Shown here piece by piece: positions 9,073-21,107 of a stretch of DNA of 64,000 nucleotides. The notes under the pieces were generated by a model that was not told the DNA's origin, ran no database searches, and saw only the letters and a list, made by a program, of their open reading frames with translations. Each line of letters opens with the position of its first letter. Positions within the stretch are counted from its first letter, which is position 1. Both the position numbers and the translations under genes were made by a program. Source of the stretch: Tepidicella baoligensis. GTDB lineage: Bacteria > Pseudomonadota > Gammaproteobacteria > Burkholderiales > Burkholderiaceae_C. The DNA lies in the NCBI RefSeq assembly GCF_013432195.1, contig NZ_JACCDB010000004.1, positions 38,818-102,817 on the forward strand, read 5' to 3'.

Positions 9073-9124
9073 AACCTTCGGTGAGGGGGTGAGGCCATAC
9101 GACAACACGGTAACATTTCGGGCT

Positions 9125-9622
9125 ATGCCGCCTTTCACGCCCACTCAACGCCCGCCTTCCGCCGCAGTGCCACCCACCGAAACCGCCCCCGCCGTGGATG
9201 CCACCTTTCTCGAAGGGCTGATCGGCTACAACGCCCGCCGCGCGGCGCTGGCGGTGATCTCGGTGTTTCTGGAGCGCATGGCCCCTTACGGCCTGCGGGT
9301 CGTCGACTTTTCCGTGCTCACCCTGATCGCCCACAATCCCGGTGTGACCTCACGGCAACTGAGCAGCGCACTGGCCATCTTGCCCCCCAATCTGGTGGGG
9401 TTGGTGCGTCAACTCGAAGAGCGCGGGCTGATCGAGAAACGCCCTCACCCCCACGACCGGCGGGCTCAAGGGCTGTACCTGACCGCCGCAGGCGAACGCC
9501 TGCAAGGCGAAGCCCAGTCTGTGGTCGCATCCCTCGAAACGGAAGCCATCACCCACCTCACGGAAGAGGAACGCCGCACCCTCATCGGCCTGCTGCGCAA
9601 AGTCTATCAACCCGCCGGCTGA
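9125..9622 (+). CDS. MarR-family transcriptional regulator
   Basis: A 165-residue winged-helix regulator. Residues from about 40 to 150 hold the MarR fold: VLTLIAHNPGVTSRQLSSALAILPPNLVGLVRQLEERGLIEKRPHPHDRRAQGLYLTAAG contains the recognition helix and the wing with its DRRAQ motif. The Pro- and Thr-rich N-terminal 20 residues are probably disordered. MarR proteins beside CoA-ester pathways usually respond to an aromatic acid or its CoA thioester and repress the cluster. ATG at 9125 is chosen because the in-frame start at 9089 would add a stretch unlike the family. It could also act on the palindrome upstream of the flavoprotein gene near 46.6 kb, which is only a guess. Confidence 0.88.
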   Translation: MPPFTPTQRPPSAAVPPTETAPAVDATFLEGLIGYNARRAALAVISVFLERMAPYGLRVVDFSVLTLIAHNPGVTSRQLSSALAILPPNLVGLVRQLEERGLIEKRPHPHDRRAQGLYLTAAGERLQGEAQSVVASLETEAITHLTEEERRTLIGLLRKVYQPAG

Positions 9623-9647
9623 GCACCGCCCTTGCGCATCGCCCCCC

Positions 9648-10496
9648 TCAAACGGCCCGGCGCATCACCGTCTGCCGTTGCGTACCCAGCACCGGACTGC
9701 CCAGGGTGATCACGTCGCCCTCGCGCAGAAACACCGGAGGCTTTTGTCCCATACCCACACCGGGGGGTGTACCGGTCGGGATCAGATCACCAGGCTCCAG
9801 CCGCATGAACTGACTCAGGTAACTCACGAGGGTGGCCACATCGAAGATCATGGTGCGCGTGTTGCCAGTCTGGCGGCGCACCCCGTTCACATCCAGCCAC
9901 AGGTCGATGTTTTGCGGATCGGCCACTTCATCGGCGGTGACCAGCCAAGGACCCATGGGACAGTGGCTGGGATAGCTCTTGCCCTTGACCCACTGGCCTT
10001 CGCGCTCCATCTGGTAGGCCCGCTCCGACACGTCGTTGACCAAACAGTAACCGGCCACACAAGCCAGCGCTTCCGCGCGCGACACGTGCCAGGCGGGCCG
10101 GCCGATCACCACCCCCAACTCCACCTCCCAATCCAGCTTCTGCGAATCCGGGGGCAGCCATACCGGGTCGTTGGGCCCGCTGATACTGCCGCTGTGCTTG
10201 TTGAACACGATGGGCTGACTCGGGGGCTGCAGACCGGCTTCGGCGGCATGGTCGGCATAATTGAGCCCGATGGCCACGACGTTGCGCACCTGGCCTACGC
10301 ACGGGCCCAGTCGGGCCTGCGGTGATACCACCGGCAGCGTAGCCAGGTCCAGCGTGGCCAGTCGGGCCAGGGAGGCCGGCGTCAGCACGGCCGGCGTGAG
10401 GTCGTCGAGCACTTGCGAAAGGTCTCGCCGCACACCCTGGGCATCCAGCACACCCGGGCGTTCCTGACCAGACTCCCCATAACGAAACAATTTCAT
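9648..10496 (-). CDS. Fumarylacetoacetate hydrolase (FAH) family protein
   Basis: A 282-residue FAH-family hydrolase or isomerase. After an N-terminal domain, the catalytic domain begins near residue 75 (VAIGLNYADHAAEAG). Metal-binding acidic residues appear in LDWEVELGVVIG, and CLVNDVSERAYQ matches the conserved NDVS(A/E)R motif. SGDLIPTGTP is represented by EPGDLIPTGTPPGVGMG. Members open or hydrate acylpyruvates, 2-oxo-hept-4-ene-1,7-dioate and similar ring-cleavage products. The gene converges with the MarR gene and diverges from grpE. AAGGAG lies 8 bases before its ATG. The precise substrate is not determinable. Confidence 0.88.
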   Translation of the reverse strand: MKLFRYGESGQERPGVLDAQGVRRDLSQVLDDLTPAVLTPASLARLATLDLATLPVVSPQARLGPCVGQVRNVVAIGLNYADHAAEAGLQPPSQPIVFNKHSGSISGPNDPVWLPPDSQKLDWEVELGVVIGRPAWHVSRAEALACVAGYCLVNDVSERAYQMEREGQWVKGKSYPSHCPMGPWLVTADEVADPQNIDLWLDVNGVRRQTGNTRTMIFDVATLVSYLSQFMRLEPGDLIPTGTPPGVGMGQKPPVFLREGDVITLGSPVLGTQRQTVMRRAV

Positions 10497-10538
10497 CGAT
10501 CATCTCCTTCGACAGCGCCAGATTCTGGCATGTCGGGC

Positions 10539-10566
10539 CTTGAAACCCATCGATGCGGCCTCAGCT
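10539..10566 (+). promoter_or_regulatory. Candidate sigma32 promoter of grpE
   Basis: A perfect heat-shock -35 box CTTGAAA (10539-10545) is followed after 13 bases by CCTCAGCT (10559-10566), close to the sigma32 -10 consensus CCCCATNT. It lies 38 bases upstream of the grpE ATG, in the gap divergent from the FAH-family gene. Assignment rests on motif match alone. Confidence 0.55.
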
Positions 10567-10604
10567 GAGGCATTTTGAAGTACACACAACCCTGACGCCC
10601 CACC

Positions 10605-11168
10605 ATGCAACACGAGCAAGATCCCACCTACACCAAGCCCGATCCGAACGCCCCTGTCAGCCCCGAGCAAACCGAAACAGGCGCCTCGGCCCAGGCCGCC
10701 GAGCAGGCCAACAGCCCCGCTGACGAACTGGCCACCCTCAAGGCCCAAAACGCCGAACTCGTCGAGCAGTACCTGCGTGCCAAGGCCGAAGTGGAAAACA
10801 TGCGGCGCCGTACCGAAGAAGAAGTGGCCAAAGTGCGTAAATTCGCCGTGGAAGGTTTTGCTGAAAGCCTGCTGCCGGTGCTCGACAGCCTGGAAGCCGG
10901 CCTGGCCGTCCAGGAAGCCACGCTGGAGCAGATCCGTGAAGGCGCCGAAGCCACCCTCAAGCAGCTTCAGTCTGCACTGAGCCGCCACAAGGTACTCCCC
11001 ATCGACCCTGCCCCTGGCGACAAGTTCGACCCCCATTACCACCAAGCGATCAGCATGGTGCCTGCAGACCAGGAACCCAATACCGTGGTGACGGTGCTCC
11101 AGAAGGGCTACCTGATCAGCGAACGGGTACTGCGACCGGCCCTGGTCACCGTGGCTGGGGCCAAGTAA
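10605..11168 (+). CDS. grpE: Nucleotide exchange factor GrpE
   Basis: A 187-residue co-chaperone that releases ADP from DnaK and acts as a homodimer. The first 40 residues are acidic and unstructured. The long coiled-coil helix spans about 40-95 ([20 protein letters not shown] onward, with the [12 protein letters not shown] motif). The C-terminal beta domain contains [13 protein letters not shown] and [21 protein letters not shown], both diagnostic. Length is normal for betaproteobacteria. It precedes dnaK by 88 bp, with a separate heat-shock-like promoter between them. Confidence 0.97.
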   Translation: MQHEQDPTYTKPDPNAPVSPEQTETGASAQAAEQANSPADELATLKAQNAELVEQYLRAKAEVENMRRRTEEEVAKVRKFAVEGFAESLLPVLDSLEAGLAVQEATLEQIREGAEATLKQLQSALSRHKVLPIDPAPGDKFDPHYHQAISMVPADQEPNTVVTVLQKGYLISERVLRPALVTVAGAK

Positions 11169-11178
11169 GGCTCGCGGG

Positions 11179-11206
11179 CTTGAAAAGCCGTCTGGCAGCC
11201 ACACAT
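11179..11206 (+). promoter_or_regulatory. Candidate sigma32 promoter of dnaK
   Basis: A second exact CTTGAAA (11179-11185) occurs in the grpE-dnaK gap, followed after 13 bases by CCACACAT (11199-11206), a weaker match to the sigma32 -10 box. It would let dnaK be induced independently of grpE. Confidence 0.45.
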
Positions 11207-11256
11207 TCACATCAGTTCAATTTTTCCAAATTCCCAAGCATACTCAGGAGTAACAC

Positions 11257-13197
<1,941 letters not shown>

Positions 13198-13206
13198 AGC
13201 CTCACC

Positions 13207-13234
13207 GCGTGCGTCGGCGCGGCTCGACGCACGC
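13207..13234 (+). promoter_or_regulatory. Perfect 10-bp hairpin between dnaK and dnaJ
   Basis: GCGTGCGTCG (13207-13216) is the exact reverse complement of CGACGCACGC (13225-13234), with an 8-base loop, beginning 9 bases after the dnaK stop. It is followed by CCTATT rather than a run of T. It is probably an attenuator or RNA-stability element giving less dnaJ than dnaK. A leaky terminator is also possible. Confidence 0.6.
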
Positions 13235-13309
13235 CCTATTCGCCGCCGCGTCAGGGCACCCCGGTGACCTGGCGCGGCGTTTGCACTCGAAACGAGCACT
13301 GGTACCGAC

Positions 13310-14443
13310 ATGGCCAAACGAGACTTTTACGAGATCCTGGGCGTCGCCAAAAACGCCAGCGACGACGAGATCAAAAAAGCCTATCGCAAGCTCGCGATGA
13401 AGTATCACCCTGACCGTAATCAGGGGGACAAGGCCAAGGAAGCCGAAGAAAAATTCAAGGAAGCCAAGGAAGCTTACGAAATGTTGAGCGACCCGCAGAA
13501 ACGGGCTGCTTACGATCAGTATGGCCATGCTGGCGTGGATCCCAATATGCGGGGTGCTCCAGGCGGGCCGGAAGGCTTTGGTGGCTTTGCCGACGCCTTC
13601 GGCGACATCTTCGGCGACATCTTTGGCGGCCACCGTGGCGCAGGCCGGGGCCGGCAGGTCTATCGTGGCAGCGATTTGTCTTATGCCATGGAGATCACGC
13701 TGGAAGAAGCCGCCCACGGCAAGGACGCACAGATCCGCATTCCCAGCTGGGAAGATTGCGACACCTGCCACGGCAGCGGTGCCAAACCCGGCACCAGCGT
13801 CAAGACCTGCCCCACCTGCAACGGTGCCGGCGTGGTGCAGATGCGCCAGGGTTTCTTCAGCGTGCAGCAGACCTGCCCGCACTGTCACGGCAGTGGCAAG
13901 GTCATTCCCGAACCCTGCCCCGCCTGCAACGGTCAGGGCAAGCTCAAGAAGCACAAGACGCTGGAAATCAAGATCCCGGCCGGCATCGACGACGGCATGC
14001 GCATCCGCTCCGCCGGCAATGGCGAGCCCGGTCGCAACGGCGGGCCACCCGGCGATCTGTTCATCGAAATCCGCATCCGCAAGCACGACATCTTCGAGCG
14101 CGACGGCGACGACCTGCACTGCCAGGTACCGGTGAGCATCACCACCGCCGCCCTGGGTGGCGAGATCGCCGTGCCCACACTCCAGGGCAAGGCCACCATC
14201 GAGATCCCGGAAGGGACCCAGCATGGCAAAACCTTCCGGCTCCGCGGGCGCGGCATCAAGGGTCTGCGCTCCAGCTACCCGGGCGACCTGTACTGCCACA
14301 TCGTGGTCGAGACGCCCGTCAAGCTCACCGAGCACCAGCGCAAGTTGCTGCGCGAGCTCGATGAGTCGTTCCAGCGCGGCGGCCACCGCCACAGCCCCAA
14401 CGACAAGGGCTGGTTTGAGAAAGCCAAGGCATTTTTCTCGTAA
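13310..14443 (+). CDS. dnaJ: Molecular chaperone DnaJ (Hsp40)
   Basis: A 377-residue type I Hsp40. The J-domain (residues 1-70) has the HPD triplet in [11 protein letters not shown] Gly/Phe-rich linker follows ([23 protein letters not shown]). The zinc region from about residue 149 has four CxxCxGxG repeats: [24 protein letters not shown] and CPACNGQG. The C-terminal substrate domains end with [21 protein letters not shown]. It delivers clients to DnaK and stimulates its ATPase. No strong ribosome site is visible before the ATG at 13310, consistent with lower expression than dnaK. Confidence 0.98.
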   Translation: MAKRDFYEILGVAKNASDDEIKKAYRKLAMKYHPDRNQGDKAKEAEEKFKEAKEAYEMLSDPQKRAAYDQYGHAGVDPNMRGAPGGPEGFGGFADAFGDIFGDIFGGHRGAGRGRQVYRGSDLSYAMEITLEEAAHGKDAQIRIPSWEDCDTCHGSGAKPGTSVKTCPTCNGAGVVQMRQGFFSVQQTCPHCHGSGKVIPEPCPACNGQGKLKKHKTLEIKIPAGIDDGMRIRSAGNGEPGRNGGPPGDLFIEIRIRKHDIFERDGDDLHCQVPVSITTAALGGEIAVPTLQGKATIEIPEGTQHGKTFRLRGRGIKGLRSSYPGDLYCHIVVETPVKLTEHQRKLLRELDESFQRGGHRHSPNDKGWFEKAKAFFS

Positions 14444-14465
14444 GAAACTGTGGTGAAATGAACGC

Positions 14466-15830
14466 ATGAGCGTTCGGATCACCTTTCTGGGCGGAGCCGG
14501 TACCGTCACCGGCTCCAAGTTTCTCGTGCAGCACGACGACCAGCGCCTGTTGGTCGATTGCGGTCTGTTTCAGGGCTACAAGCAGCTGCGGCTGCGCAAC
14601 CGCACACCGCTGCCGTTCGAGCCCAACCATCTGCAGGCCGTCATCCTCACCCACGCCCACCTGGACCACAGCGGCTACTTCCCACTGCTGGTCAAGGAAG
14701 GCTTCAAGGGCAAGGCGTGGTGCACTCCCGGCACACGCGACCTGTGCCAGATCCTGCTGCCCGACAGCGGCCACCTCCAGGAAGAAGACGCCGCCTTTGC
14801 CAACCGGCACGGTTTCTCCAAACATTCTCCTGCGCTCCCGCTCTACACCGAAGACGATGCTGTGCGCAGCCTCAAGCTGCTCAAAACCGTGCCGCCGCTG
14901 CGCGAGTTCGAACCCATCCAGGGCTGGAAGGCCCGCTTTTACGGCGCTGGGCACATCCTGGGAGCGTCCAGCGTGTCACTCGAAGTCGGCGGCAAGCGGC
15001 TGCTGTTCTCGGGCGATCTGGGCCGACCGGACGACCTCATCATGCTCCCGCCCGACCCGCCCCCGGGCGCCGATGCGGTGATCGTCGAATCCACCTATGG
15101 GGACCGCGACCACCCCAACGACAACCTGATCGACGAACTCGCACCGCTGCTGGAAAAAGTGGCCGCGCGCGGTGGTACGGCCGTGGTACCGGTATTTGCC
15201 GTGGGTCGGGCCCAGGCGCTGCTGCACGCCATCGCCGAACTGAAACGCCAGCATCGCCTGCCCCGATCCCTGCCCGTGTACCTGGACAGCCCCATGGCCA
15301 TCCACAGCACCGAGGTTTTCACACAGCACCTGGGCGAGCACCGGCTCAACGCCGCCGAGTGCAACGCCATGGCCAAGGTGGCCAAAATGGTTCGCACGCC
15401 CGATGAATCCAAGGCCATTGCCACCCACCACGGCCCCAAGGTCATCCTGGCCGCCAGTGGCATGGCCACCGGTGGGCGGGTACTGCACCATCTGGTGCAG
15501 TACCTCGGCGATCACCGCCACATGGTCGTCCTCACCGGCTACCAGGCACCAGGCACGCGTGGCGCCACCCTGGTCAAAGGGGGCACGAGCTTGCGCATCC
15601 ACGGGCAGGACGTGCCGGTACGCGCCGAAGTGGCCCAGCTGTGCTCCTCCTCCGCCCATGCCGACGCCGGCCAGCTCATGCAATGGTTGCGCGCCATCCC
15701 CGGCCAGCCACATCGGGCCTTCGTGGTCCACGGCGACCAGGAAGCCGCCGACTGCCTGCGCCGCCGCATCGAAAATGAACTCCGTTGGCACGCCATGGTG
15801 CCGGAGCATGGGTCCACCTGGGCGGTATGA
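14466..15830 (+). CDS. Metallo-beta-lactamase/beta-CASP-fold RNA-processing exonuclease family protein
   Basis: A 454-residue protein of the Ysh1/CPSF73-like branch. The MBL part has GGAGTVTGSKFLV at the start, the zinc motif HAHLDHSG near 63-70, GAGHILGASSV and the FSGDLGRPDDLI aspartate. The beta-CASP insert follows from about 200 (ADAVIVESTYGDR, FAVGRAQ, YLDSPMA, ASGMATGGRVLHH). The C-terminal HADAGQL and FVVHGD provide further ligands. Relatives are endo- or exoribonucleases, so RNA processing is the likely role. It starts 22 bp after dnaJ on the same strand and may share its transcript. Confidence 0.88.
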   Translation: MSVRITFLGGAGTVTGSKFLVQHDDQRLLVDCGLFQGYKQLRLRNRTPLPFEPNHLQAVILTHAHLDHSGYFPLLVKEGFKGKAWCTPGTRDLCQILLPDSGHLQEEDAAFANRHGFSKHSPALPLYTEDDAVRSLKLLKTVPPLREFEPIQGWKARFYGAGHILGASSVSLEVGGKRLLFSGDLGRPDDLIMLPPDPPPGADAVIVESTYGDRDHPNDNLIDELAPLLEKVAARGGTAVVPVFAVGRAQALLHAIAELKRQHRLPRSLPVYLDSPMAIHSTEVFTQHLGEHRLNAAECNAMAKVAKMVRTPDESKAIATHHGPKVILAASGMATGGRVLHHLVQYLGDHRHMVVLTGYQAPGTRGATLVKGGTSLRIHGQDVPVRAEVAQLCSSSAHADAGQLMQWLRAIPGQPHRAFVVHGDQEAADCLRRRIENELRWHAMVPEHGSTWAV

Positions 15831-16087
15831 GCATGGCCGCCCTCGCAGGTGCAACCATATTGCAGCTTTCGCAACGCACGCTGGGCACGGGCGGCATCCA
15901 GCGTCGAAACCGTTCGATGCCAGCCCCGTGATGGCCAGCCAATCAACTGCGCGCCAAATCGAACAAGTCAGCGCTCAGGCCTGGCGCCTGCTTTACACGT
16001 ACAACCCCACAAAGACAGGTATCATCCCCAATAACCGCACCCCAAAGGGGGGAATTGATTTCGTGTGGCAACCGAGGCGATTGGAAC
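15831..16087 (+). other. Intergenic region before the exporter operon
   Basis: This 257-base gap is among the longest in the window. I see no convincing coding frame, no tRNA and no strong terminator. An A/T-richer stretch near 15990-16030 (TTTACA and TATCAT) could hold a promoter for the following operon, but the 22-base spacing between those boxes is too long to call one. Confidence 0.5.
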
Positions 16088-17161
16088 ATGACTGAAAAAA
16101 ACAAAACCATTCTCGGTGCAACAGTCCTGATCGCCGTGATCATGGCCGTGGCAGCGTATCTATGGCATCAAACCTATAAAGACGGTGCGCTGGAGCACAT
16201 CGCCAGTGGCAACGGTCGCATCGAGGCGGTGGAGATCGATATTGCGCCACGTCAGCCGGGCCGGGTCGCGGCCATCGAAGTGGCTGAAGGTGACTTGGTG
16301 CACACCGGGCAAATACTGGTCCACATGGACACCGAGTCGCTGCAAGCGCAACTGCGGCAGGCCGAAGCCCGTGCCCGGCAGGCAGAGGACGGGGTGAGTA
16401 CGGCGCGCAGCCAACTGGCCCAGCGCGAGAGCGAGAAGGCCGCCATGCAGGCCGTGGTGGTGCAGCGCCAGACCGAATGGGCTGCCGCAAAGCGGCGCGC
16501 CCAGCGCTTCGCCGAGCTGCACCAGCAAGCCTTCATCTCGCAGCAACAACTGGATGACCAGGCCGAAGTCGTGGATCGTGCCGCCGCCGCGCTGGCCGCC
16601 GCGCGGGCTCAGGTGGCAGCCAGTGATGCGGCGATCGCCGCGGCGCGCAACCAGGTCCGGGCCAGCGAATCGGCGGTGGAGGCCGCCCATGCGGAAGTGG
16701 CGCGCATCCGTACCGACATCGACGACAGCGTGCTCAAGGCCCCGCGCGACGGCCGCGTGCAGATCATCGTGGCCCGTCCTGGCGAGGTGGTCGGCGGCGG
16801 CGGACGGGTGCTGAACCTGGTGGACCTCAAGGACGTCTACATGACCTTCTTCCTGCCCACCCGCGCGGTCGGGCGGGTGGCCGTGGGCAGCGAGGCGCGG
16901 CTGGTGCTGGATGCGTTTCCCCAGCACGTGATCCCGGCCCGTATTTCCTTTGTGGCGGACGTGGCGCAGTTCACGCCGAAGACCGTCGAAACCGAGGTCG
17001 AGCGCGAGAAGCTGATGTTCCGGGTGCGGGCGCAGATCCCGCCGGACCTGCTGGAGAGACACCTGGCCCAGGTCAAGACCGGGCTGCCCGGTGTGGCCCA
17101 TGTCAAACTCGATGCCGACGCGCCCTGGCCGCCGCAGTTGCAGGTGAGGCTGCCGGAGTGA
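16088..17161 (+). CDS. HlyD/MFP-family periplasmic adaptor (YhiI-like)
   Basis: A 357-residue membrane-fusion protein. An N-terminal membrane anchor ([19 protein letters not shown], about 8-26) is followed by a first lipoyl half ([29 protein letters not shown]), a long Ala/Gln-rich coiled coil (about 75-210) and the returning lipoyl and beta-barrel part ([27 protein letters not shown]). Length and operon position match E. coli YhiI. It would link the inner-membrane exporter of the next two genes to an outer-membrane channel. ATG at 16088 is preferred to the in-frame TTG at 16055. Its stop overlaps the next start (GTGA). Confidence 0.88.
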   Translation: MTEKNKTILGATVLIAVIMAVAAYLWHQTYKDGALEHIASGNGRIEAVEIDIAPRQPGRVAAIEVAEGDLVHTGQILVHMDTESLQAQLRQAEARARQAEDGVSTARSQLAQRESEKAAMQAVVVQRQTEWAAAKRRAQRFAELHQQAFISQQQLDDQAEVVDRAAAALAAARAQVAASDAAIAAARNQVRASESAVEAAHAEVARIRTDIDDSVLKAPRDGRVQIIVARPGEVVGGGGRVLNLVDLKDVYMTFFLPTRAVGRVAVGSEARLVLDAFPQHVIPARISFVADVAQFTPKTVETEVEREKLMFRVRAQIPPDLLERHLAQVKTGLPGVAHVKLDADAPWPPQLQVRLPE

Positions 17162-19920
17162 ACTCCGTGGCCGGCTCTGCGCCCGCGCCGGTGGTGCGTT
17201 TGCACGAGGTGGGCTTGCACTATGGGAAGGTGCAGGCGTTACGGGGCATCGATCTGGATGTCCCGGCCGGGGTGATGGCCGGCCTGATCGGCCCGGACGG
17301 AGTGGGCAAGTCCAGCCTGCTGGCCCTCGTTGCCGGCGCGCGCGCCTTGCAGCGCGGGCGCATCGAGGTGCTGGGGGGCGACATGGCCAGCGCGCGTTTT
17401 CGCGCCGAGGTGTGCCCGCGCATCGCCTACATGCCGCAGGGCCTGGGCAAGAACCTCTACCCGACCCTGTCGGTGTTCGAGAACGTGGATTTCTTCGGCC
17501 GGCTGTTCGGCCATGATCGGGCTGAGCGCGAGCGGCGCATCGCCGCACTGCTGGCCGCCACCGGGCTCGCCCCCTTCGCCGGCCGGCCGGCCGGCAAGCT
17601 CTCGGGCGGCATGAAGCAGAAACTCGGGCTGTGCTGCGCGCTGATCCACGACCCCGATCTGTTGATCCTCGATGAACCCACCACCGGGGTCGATCCGCTG
17701 TCGCGGCGCCAGTTCTGGGCCTTGATCGACGACATCCGCGCCGAGCGCCCCGGCATGAGCGTGCTGGTGGCCACCGCCTATATGGAGGAGGCCGCGCGCT
17801 TCGACTGGCTGGCCGCGATGGACGCAGGGCGCGTGCTCGCCACCGGCAGCCCGGCGGCATTGCTCGAGCGCACCGGCTGCCAGACGCTCGAACAGGCCTT
17901 CATCGCCTTGCTGCCGGAAGCCAAACGCGCCGGCTACCGGCCGGTGGACATCGTGCCGCACGAAACCAGCGCCGAGGCGGAGGTGGCCATCGAGGCGCGC
18001 AACCTCACCATGCGCTTTGGCGATTTCACGGCGGTGGACCGGGTGAATTTCCGCATCCGGCGTGGCGAGATCTTCGGCTTCCTCGGCTCCAACGGCTGCG
18101 GCAAGACCACCACCATGAAGATGCTCACCGGGCTGCTGCCCGCCAGTGAAGGCGAGGCGCTGCTGTTTGGCAAGCCGCTCGACCCCCACGACCTGGCCAC
18201 CCGCCGCCGCGTCGGCTTCATGACCCAGAGCTTTTCGCTCTATGGCGAATTGACGGTGCGGCAAAACCTGGTGCTGCACGCGCGCCTGTACGGCCTGCCG
18301 GAAGCCGACGTCGCGCCCCGGGTGCAGGCCATGGCCGAACGCTTCGATTTGCTGGACATCCTGGATGCCTTGCCCGACGCCCTGCCGCTGGGCGATCGGC
18401 AACGCCTGTCGCTGGCGGTGGCGATGATCCATGGCCCGGAGATGTTGATCCTCGACGAGCCCACTTCGGGCGTGGACCCGGTGGCGCGCGACGCCTTCTG
18501 GCAGACGCTGATCGAACTGTCGCGCAAGGATGGCGTGACCATCTTCATTTCCACCCACTTCATGAACGAGGCCGAGCGCTGCGACCGCATCTCGCTGATG
18601 CACGCCGGGCGCGTGCTGGTGAGCGACACGCCGCAGGCCATCGTGGCCTCGCGCGCGGCAAAGACGCTGGACGACGCCTTCGTCGCCTACCTGCAGGAGG
18701 CGGCCGGCGAGGCGCCGCAGGCGCGCGAGCGCAAAGCCCGCCCGGTGGACTCGGCGCCCGCCCAAGCGACGCCGACGCCTGATGTCCGCAGCGCCTTCAG
18801 CCTGCGTCGCCTGTTGAGTTTCACCCGGCGCGAATCACTGGAACTGCGCCGCGATCCAATCCGGCTAAGCCTGGCCGCTCTGGGCAGCATCGTGCTGATG
18901 CTGGTGCTGGGCTACGGCATCACCCTGGATGTGGAAGACCTGACCTTTGCCGTGCTCGATCATGACCAGACCAGCATCAGCCGCGATTACAGCCTGAGCC
19001 TGTCGGGCTCGCGCTATTTCGAAGAGCGCGCGCCGCTTGCCGACTACGCCGAGTTGGACCGCCGCATGCGCGCCGGCGAGATCAGCCTGGCCATCGAGAT
19101 TCCGCCTGGATTCGGACGCGATCTGTTGCGCGGCCGGCCGGTGCAGGTCGGCGCGTGGATCGACGGTGCCATGCCGCAGCGTGCCGAGACCGTACGCGGC
19201 TATGTCCAGGGCATCCACCAGCACTGGTTGAGCCAGCGAATGCGCGAGGCGATGGGCGACACGGCAATGACCCCGCTGGCGACCGTGGAGACGCGTTTCC
19301 GCTACAACCCCGATGTGCGCAGCCTGCCGGCCATGGTGCCGGCGGTGATCCCGCTGCTGCTGATGCTGATTCCGGCCATCCTCGCCGCCCTGTCGGTGGT
19401 GCGCGAGAAGGAACTGGGCTCGATCATCAACTTCTACGTCACCCCGGCCACCCGGCTCGAATTCCTGCTCGGCAAGCAGATTCCCTACATCGTGCTGGCA
19501 ATGGCGAGTTTCCTGCTGCTGGTGGTGTTGGCGGTGGTGCTGTTTCGCGTACCGGTCACCGGCAGCTTCGCGGCACTGGCGCTGGGCGCCTTCCTGTATG
19601 TCATCAGCGCCACCGCCTTTGGCCTGCTGATCTCCTCCTTCGTGCGCAGCCAAGTCGCCGCCCTGTTCGGCACGGCCTTGCTGACCATCCTGCCGGCGGT
19701 CCAGTTCTCCGGACTGATCGATCCGGTGAGTTCGCTCGAAGGTGCCGGACGCCTGATCGGCGAGATCTTTCCGACCACGCACTTCGTCATCATTTCCCGC
19801 GGCACCTTCTCCAAGGCGCTGGAATTCGGTGATCTCTGGGCCTCGTTCGTTCCGCTGCTGATCAGTGCCCCGGTGCTGGTCGGCTTGACCGCCCTGCTGC
19901 TGAGGAAGCAGGAAAAATGA
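17158..19920 (+). CDS. rbbA: RbbA-type fused double ATPase and ABC-2 permease
   Basis: A 920-residue fusion, close in length to E. coli RbbA/YhiH. The first ATPase domain has Walker [10 protein letters not shown] near residue 45, [10 protein letters not shown] and [13 protein letters not shown]. The second has GSNGCGKTT near 311, the RbbA-style signature [15 protein letters not shown] and [12 protein letters not shown]. From about residue 560 an ABC-2 permease follows, with a first membrane segment ([17 protein letters not shown]), a large periplasmic loop and five further segments ending at LLLRKQEK. E. coli RbbA was described as ribosome-associated, but the operon implies an exporter. The GTG start overlaps the adaptor's stop, and the end overlaps the next ATG by 4 bases. 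Confidence 0.88.
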   Translation: MNSVAGSAPAPVVRLHEVGLHYGKVQALRGIDLDVPAGVMAGLIGPDGVGKSSLLALVAGARALQRGRIEVLGGDMASARFRAEVCPRIAYMPQGLGKNLYPTLSVFENVDFFGRLFGHDRAERERRIAALLAATGLAPFAGRPAGKLSGGMKQKLGLCCALIHDPDLLILDEPTTGVDPLSRRQFWALIDDIRAERPGMSVLVATAYMEEAARFDWLAAMDAGRVLATGSPAALLERTGCQTLEQAFIALLPEAKRAGYRPVDIVPHETSAEAEVAIEARNLTMRFGDFTAVDRVNFRIRRGEIFGFLGSNGCGKTTTMKMLTGLLPASEGEALLFGKPLDPHDLATRRRVGFMTQSFSLYGELTVRQNLVLHARLYGLPEADVAPRVQAMAERFDLLDILDALPDALPLGDRQRLSLAVAMIHGPEMLILDEPTSGVDPVARDAFWQTLIELSRKDGVTIFISTHFMNEAERCDRISLMHAGRVLVSDTPQAIVASRAAKTLDDAFVAYLQEAAGEAPQARERKARPVDSAPAQATPTPDVRSAFSLRRLLSFTRRESLELRRDPIRLSLAALGSIVLMLVLGYGITLDVEDLTFAVLDHDQTSISRDYSLSLSGSRYFEERAPLADYAELDRRMRAGEISLAIEIPPGFGRDLLRGRPVQVGAWIDGAMPQRAETVRGYVQGIHQHWLSQRMREAMGDTAMTPLATVETRFRYNPDVRSLPAMVPAVIPLLLMLIPAILAALSVVREKELGSIINFYVTPATRLEFLLGKQIPYIVLAMASFLLLVVLAVVLFRVPVTGSFAALALGAFLYVISATAFGLLISSFVRSQVAALFGTALLTILPAVQFSGLIDPVSSLEGAGRLIGEIFPTTHFVIISRGTFSKALEFGDLWASFVPLLISAPVLVGLTALLLRKQEK

Positions 19921-21047
19921 TCCGCCAGCGCCTGCGCAACATCACCCAACTGGCACTCAAGGAGCTGCACAGCCTGCTGCGCGACCCGATCATGCTGGTG
20001 CTGATCGTCTACGCCTTCAGTGCCTCGATCTACACCGCCGCCACCGCGATGCCCGAGACGCTCAACAAGGCCCCCATCGCGGTGATCGACGAGGATCGCT
20101 CGCCCTTGTCCCGGCACATCATCGACGCCCTGTATCCACCGTACTTCATGCCACCGGTGCTGATCACATCAGCCGAGCTGGACGCGCGCATGGACGCGGG
20201 CCTCGACACCTTCGCCCTGTACATCCCGGCCGGCTTCCAGCGCGACGTGCTGGCCGGTCGCGCCCCGGCCATCCAGTTGAGCGTGGACGCCACCCGCATG
20301 AGCCAGGCCTTCACCGGCAGCGGCCATATCCAGGTGATCGTCCAGGAACAGGTCAACGAATTCGTGCGCCGCCACCGTGCGGTGGAAAGCCCCCCCGTGG
20401 ACCTGGCCCTGCGCGCCCGCTTCAACCCGCAGCTGAACAAGGCCTGGTTCGGCGGCGTGATGCAGATCATCAACAACATCACCATGCTGTCCATCGTGCT
20501 CACCGGTGCGGCGCTGATCCGCGAGCGCGAACACGGCACCCTGGAACATCTGCTGGTGATGCCGGTCACCCCGTTCGAGATCATGACCGCCAAGGTGCTG
20601 GCGATGGCCGCCGTGGTCCTGGTCGCCTCGGCGTTTGCGCTCAACGTCGTCGTGCGGGGCTTGATGGGGGTGCCCATCGAAGGCTCGCTGCTGCTGTTCT
20701 TCAGCGGCGCGGCCCTGCACCTGTTCGCCACCACGTCGCTGGGTATTTTCCTGGCAACCCTGGCGCGTTCGATGCCGCAGTTCGGCATGCTGCTGCTGAT
20801 GGTGCTGCTGCCGCTACAGATGCTCTCCGGCGGCAGTACGCCGCGCGAGAGCATGCCCGAGCTGGTCCAGCTCGTGATGCTGGCCGCACCCAATACCCAC
20901 TTCGTGATGCTGTCGCAAAGTATCCTTTACCGCGGCGCCGGCCTGGATGTGGTCTGGCCCCAGTTGATCAGCCTGGCCGTGATCGGGTCGGCCTTGTTCA
21001 TCTTCTCGCTGGCGCGTTTCCGCAAGACCCTGGCGGCCATGGGTTGA
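19917..21047 (+). CDS. ABC-2-type permease (YhhJ-like)
   Basis: A 376-residue inner-membrane permease with the same plan as the permease part of the preceding protein: one N-terminal segment ([20 protein letters not shown]), a long periplasmic domain (about 45-170) and a C-terminal set of five segments, including [33 protein letters not shown], the conserved ABC-2 coupling element. It probably forms the second half of the export channel. The ATG overlaps the rbbA stop (ATGA), so the three genes form one tightly coupled operon of the yhiI-rbbA-yhhJ order. Substrate unknown. Confidence 0.88.
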   Translation: MIRQRLRNITQLALKELHSLLRDPIMLVLIVYAFSASIYTAATAMPETLNKAPIAVIDEDRSPLSRHIIDALYPPYFMPPVLITSAELDARMDAGLDTFALYIPAGFQRDVLAGRAPAIQLSVDATRMSQAFTGSGHIQVIVQEQVNEFVRRHRAVESPPVDLALRARFNPQLNKAWFGGVMQIINNITMLSIVLTGAALIREREHGTLEHLLVMPVTPFEIMTAKVLAMAAVVLVASAFALNVVVRGLMGVPIEGSLLLFFSGAALHLFATTSLGIFLATLARSMPQFGMLLLMVLLPLQMLSGGSTPRESMPELVQLVMLAAPNTHFVMLSQSILYRGAGLDVVWPQLISLAVIGSALFIFSLARFRKTLAAMG

Positions 21048-21107
21048 GTGCGATCACAGCAGGCCCATGCGCGCCAGGATCTTCACGCCTGTCAATGGAG
21101 AAACCGA

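Noticed and set aside
15831-16087. A sigma70 promoter from TTTACA and TATCAT near 15990-16030
   Set aside because: The spacer is about 22 bases, too long for a normal promoter.
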